DNA of 15,619 nt from Coriobacteriia bacterium (GTDB taxonomy: Bacteria; Actinomycetota; Coriobacteriia; Anaerosomatales; PALSA-660), in assembly GCA_003133285.1 (NCBI GenBank), contig PKWR01000032.1:1-15619 (forward strand), read 5' to 3'. Position 1 is the stretch's first letter; each line of letters starts with the position of its first letter. Shown here piece after piece: positions 14,288 to 15,619 of the stretch. Both the position numbers and the translations under genes were made by a program. A model generated the notes under the pieces. That model did not search any database, was not told the origin of the DNA, and saw only the letters and a program-made list of their open reading frames with translations.

Positions 14288-15619
14288 TCAGTCGAATCGG
14301 ACTTGGGAGAGCGAGCCGTCCGCCTCGACCACGACGAGGCGATGGTGTCCGGTGTCGGCGACGAGCAGGGTAGTCCCGTCGCTGGACACGCCCCCGGGCT
14401 CGCGCAACGACCCGGTGCGACCGGCGTCGCCCGGCCAGGGCGCGCACTTCCGCGTCACCGGATCGACGACCTTGAGCCGGTCGTTGTAGGTGTCGGTCAC
14501 CGCGAGCATCGCGCCGTGGAGCGCGACGTCCTCACAGTGCTGCAACAGGGCGGCGTCCCCGACCCCGACACGGTCGCCGAACTCGAAGAGTCCCGTGCCG
14601 ACCAGGGTATGTACCGACGACTCGCCGACGATGCGCACCGCAGACGTCTCGCAGTCGGCGAACGCGAGCGATCGGTCCGGCAGCGTCCCGAGCCCGGTCG
14701 GCTGGGCGAGCGCCGCGCGTGCCGGTGCGGCGTCGTGGATCTCCTCCGCGCCGGTGCCCGCCAGAAGGGAGAGCGCGCCGCTTGCCGGGTCGAGCGTCCA
14801 GATCTGGTGGGTGCCGGCCATGGCGATCGCGAGCCGCCCGTGGACCGCTGCGAGCCCCCACGGCGAGCGGAGGGCGGTCCGGTCCGCCGGCCCCGGCACG
14901 ATCGCACCGCTGCCGATCTCACCGGTACCGGCGACCCGGACGCGCCCGCCTGCCCCCAGACGCCACACGGCATGCCCGGCACGGTCCGCGAGGTACACAT
15001 GTCCGTCGAGAGCGGCGAGACCGCGCGGCTCCACGAATCCGGGGTGCTCGCCCACGACCGTCGCGGTCTTCTCGCTCGGGTCCCACGAGCACTCGAGGAC
15101 GCGGCCATGCCCGGTGTCGGAGATCCAGAGGCGCCTGCTGTCGAGGATGGCGCGGGTCGGGAAGCGCAGTGTGCCCTCGTGGCGCAGCAGACGCGGCGTG
15201 GTCGGATCGGGGCCTCGCACGAGCGTCCCGCGCTGCTCGGCGCGTGCGACGACGCGCGCCACCTCGGCGCTCAGCACCTCGACCGGGGTCTCCCCCGGCG
15301 CGATGAACGCGATGTAGCCCTCGGGGTCGATCGCCACCACCGTCGGCCATGCCTCGACCGCGTAGTCGCGCCACACGCGGAACTGGCGATCGTTGACCAC
15401 GGCATGGACGACGCCCAGCCTGTCGCAGGCCTCCGCGATCCGCTCGGTCACCCGTTCGGTGATGAACTTGCCGGAGTGGACGCCGATGACCGTCAGGCTG
15501 TCCGCGAACCGCTCTTCGAGCTCCCGTACACGCGGGAGCACATGCATGCAGTTGATTCAACCGTAGGTCCAGAAGTCGAGCAGCACCACGCGGCCGCGCA
15601 GCCCCGCCACGGTCACCGG
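14288..15619 (-). CDS. Thioredoxin-like/NHL-repeat protein, probable selenoprotein (5' end beyond window)
   Basis: 443 codons are visible, with one internal TGA (15557-15559). Visible residues: a thioredoxin-like domain (~1-135) opening with VTVAGLRGRVVLLDFWTYG, then the TGA at residue 21, then INCMHVLPRVRELEERF, with the cis-proline motif AWPTVV near 90. Close relatives have Cys at the TGA position (WTYxCINC), so the motif is UxxC if the TGA is read as selenocysteine. Residues ~150 to the end hold about six NHL repeats (e.g. FPTRAILDSRRLWISDTG, EPGGV…LLVADTGHHRL), forming a beta-propeller like NHLRC2-type proteins. No family homology is lost across the TGA, and a SECIS-like hairpin follows it. 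The apparent ATG at 15547 has no ribosome site and would cut the domain in two. The real start lies outside the window. Alternatives are a nonsense mutation or a base error (TGC to TGA). Confidence 0.85.
15520..15539 (-). promoter_or_regulatory. Predicted bacterial SECIS hairpin
   Basis: On the minus strand GCTCCCG (15539-15533), loop CGTGTA (15532-15527), CGGGAGC (15526-15520): a perfect 7-bp stem and 6-base loop. It starts 17 bases after the in-frame TGA, so the loop begins 24 bases after it. A U·U mismatch plus G-C and U·G pairs extend the stem. Known bacterial SECIS elements lie within the coding region just after the UGA, with a short apical loop having a G in its first two positions; this loop has G second. 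It would recruit SelB with Sec-tRNA. Confidence 0.75.
15557..15559 (-). other. In-frame TGA, probable selenocysteine codon
   Basis: The TGA lies in frame between codons for WTYG and INCMH of the thioredoxin-like domain, replacing the first Cys of the CxxC redox motif. Coding resemblance to the family continues unbroken on both sides. TGA is also used as a normal stop elsewhere in the window (e.g. tdk, glycosyltransferase), so a genome-wide code change is not the explanation. Confidence 0.82.

Noticed and set aside
14288..15547. Gene start at ATG 15547 for the NHL protein
   Set aside because: No ribosome site precedes it, and it would remove the first strand and the redox motif of the thioredoxin-like domain, whose coding sequence continues upstream through the TGA.
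1..15619. CRISPR array, insertion sequence, prophage, tRNA or rRNA genes
   Set aside because: No direct repeat series, transposase or phage genes, terminal repeats or RNA gene signatures were seen on either strand.

Overview
This is a GC-rich (by eye roughly two-thirds G+C), tightly packed bacterial chromosome segment. Starts are ATG or GTG, most with clear Shine-Dalgarno (SD) sites, and convergent genes are often only 4-25 bases apart. No insertion sequence, phage, integrase, CRISPR or RNA gene is visible. Gene content and composition suggest an actinobacterial lineage. An anaerobic Coriobacteriia-like organism would fit the stand-alone FMN glutamate-synthase-like protein, the SpoIIE-type phosphatase sensor and a probable selenocysteine codon, but this placement is inference.

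Layout. 1-1080 (+): the tail of an unidentified gene, then a zinc-dependent medium-chain dehydrogenase. 1106-5527 (-): an NADPH-dependent FMN reductase broken by a one-base frameshift, a membrane Cache/HAMP/GAF/PP2C phosphatase that shares a transcript with it, a small zinc-ribbon protein, thymidine kinase (tdk) and a four-helix membrane protein. 5604-6029 (+): a zinc-ribbon membrane protein, divergent from the previous gene. 6036-7604 (-): a family 2 glycosyltransferase with a large unrecognised C-terminal part. 7794-8495 (+) and 8500-9201 (-): two convergent metallo-beta-lactamase-fold hydrolases. 9236-9322 (-): the last ~28 codons of a UBP-type zinc-finger gene, overlapped by an HxlR-type regulator (9300-9659, +) that ends in a strong hairpin. 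9715-11304 (-): a glutamate-synthase-like FMN protein. 11414-13237 (-): recQ. 13434-13799 (+): a DUF488 protein. 13812-15619 (-): a thioredoxin-fold protein without an active-site cysteine pair, preceded in the same operon by a thioredoxin/NHL-propeller protein that is cut by the window edge.

The most notable signal is at the right end. The thioredoxin/NHL frame continues upstream of its apparent ATG (15547) through an in-frame TGA (15557-15559) to the window edge. The TGA sits exactly where the family has the first cysteine of its CxxC motif, giving WTYG-(TGA)-INC. A perfect 7-bp hairpin with a 6-base loop starts 17 bases after the TGA, as expected for a bacterial SECIS element. The gene is therefore best read as a selenoprotein with a UxxC redox motif. 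An automatic caller would truncate it.

Other points worth a second look are the precise frameshift in the FMN reductase, the zinc-finger gene remnant under the HxlR gene, and the uncharacterised domain fused to the glycosyltransferase. The remaining genes look like ordinary housekeeping or accessory genes.
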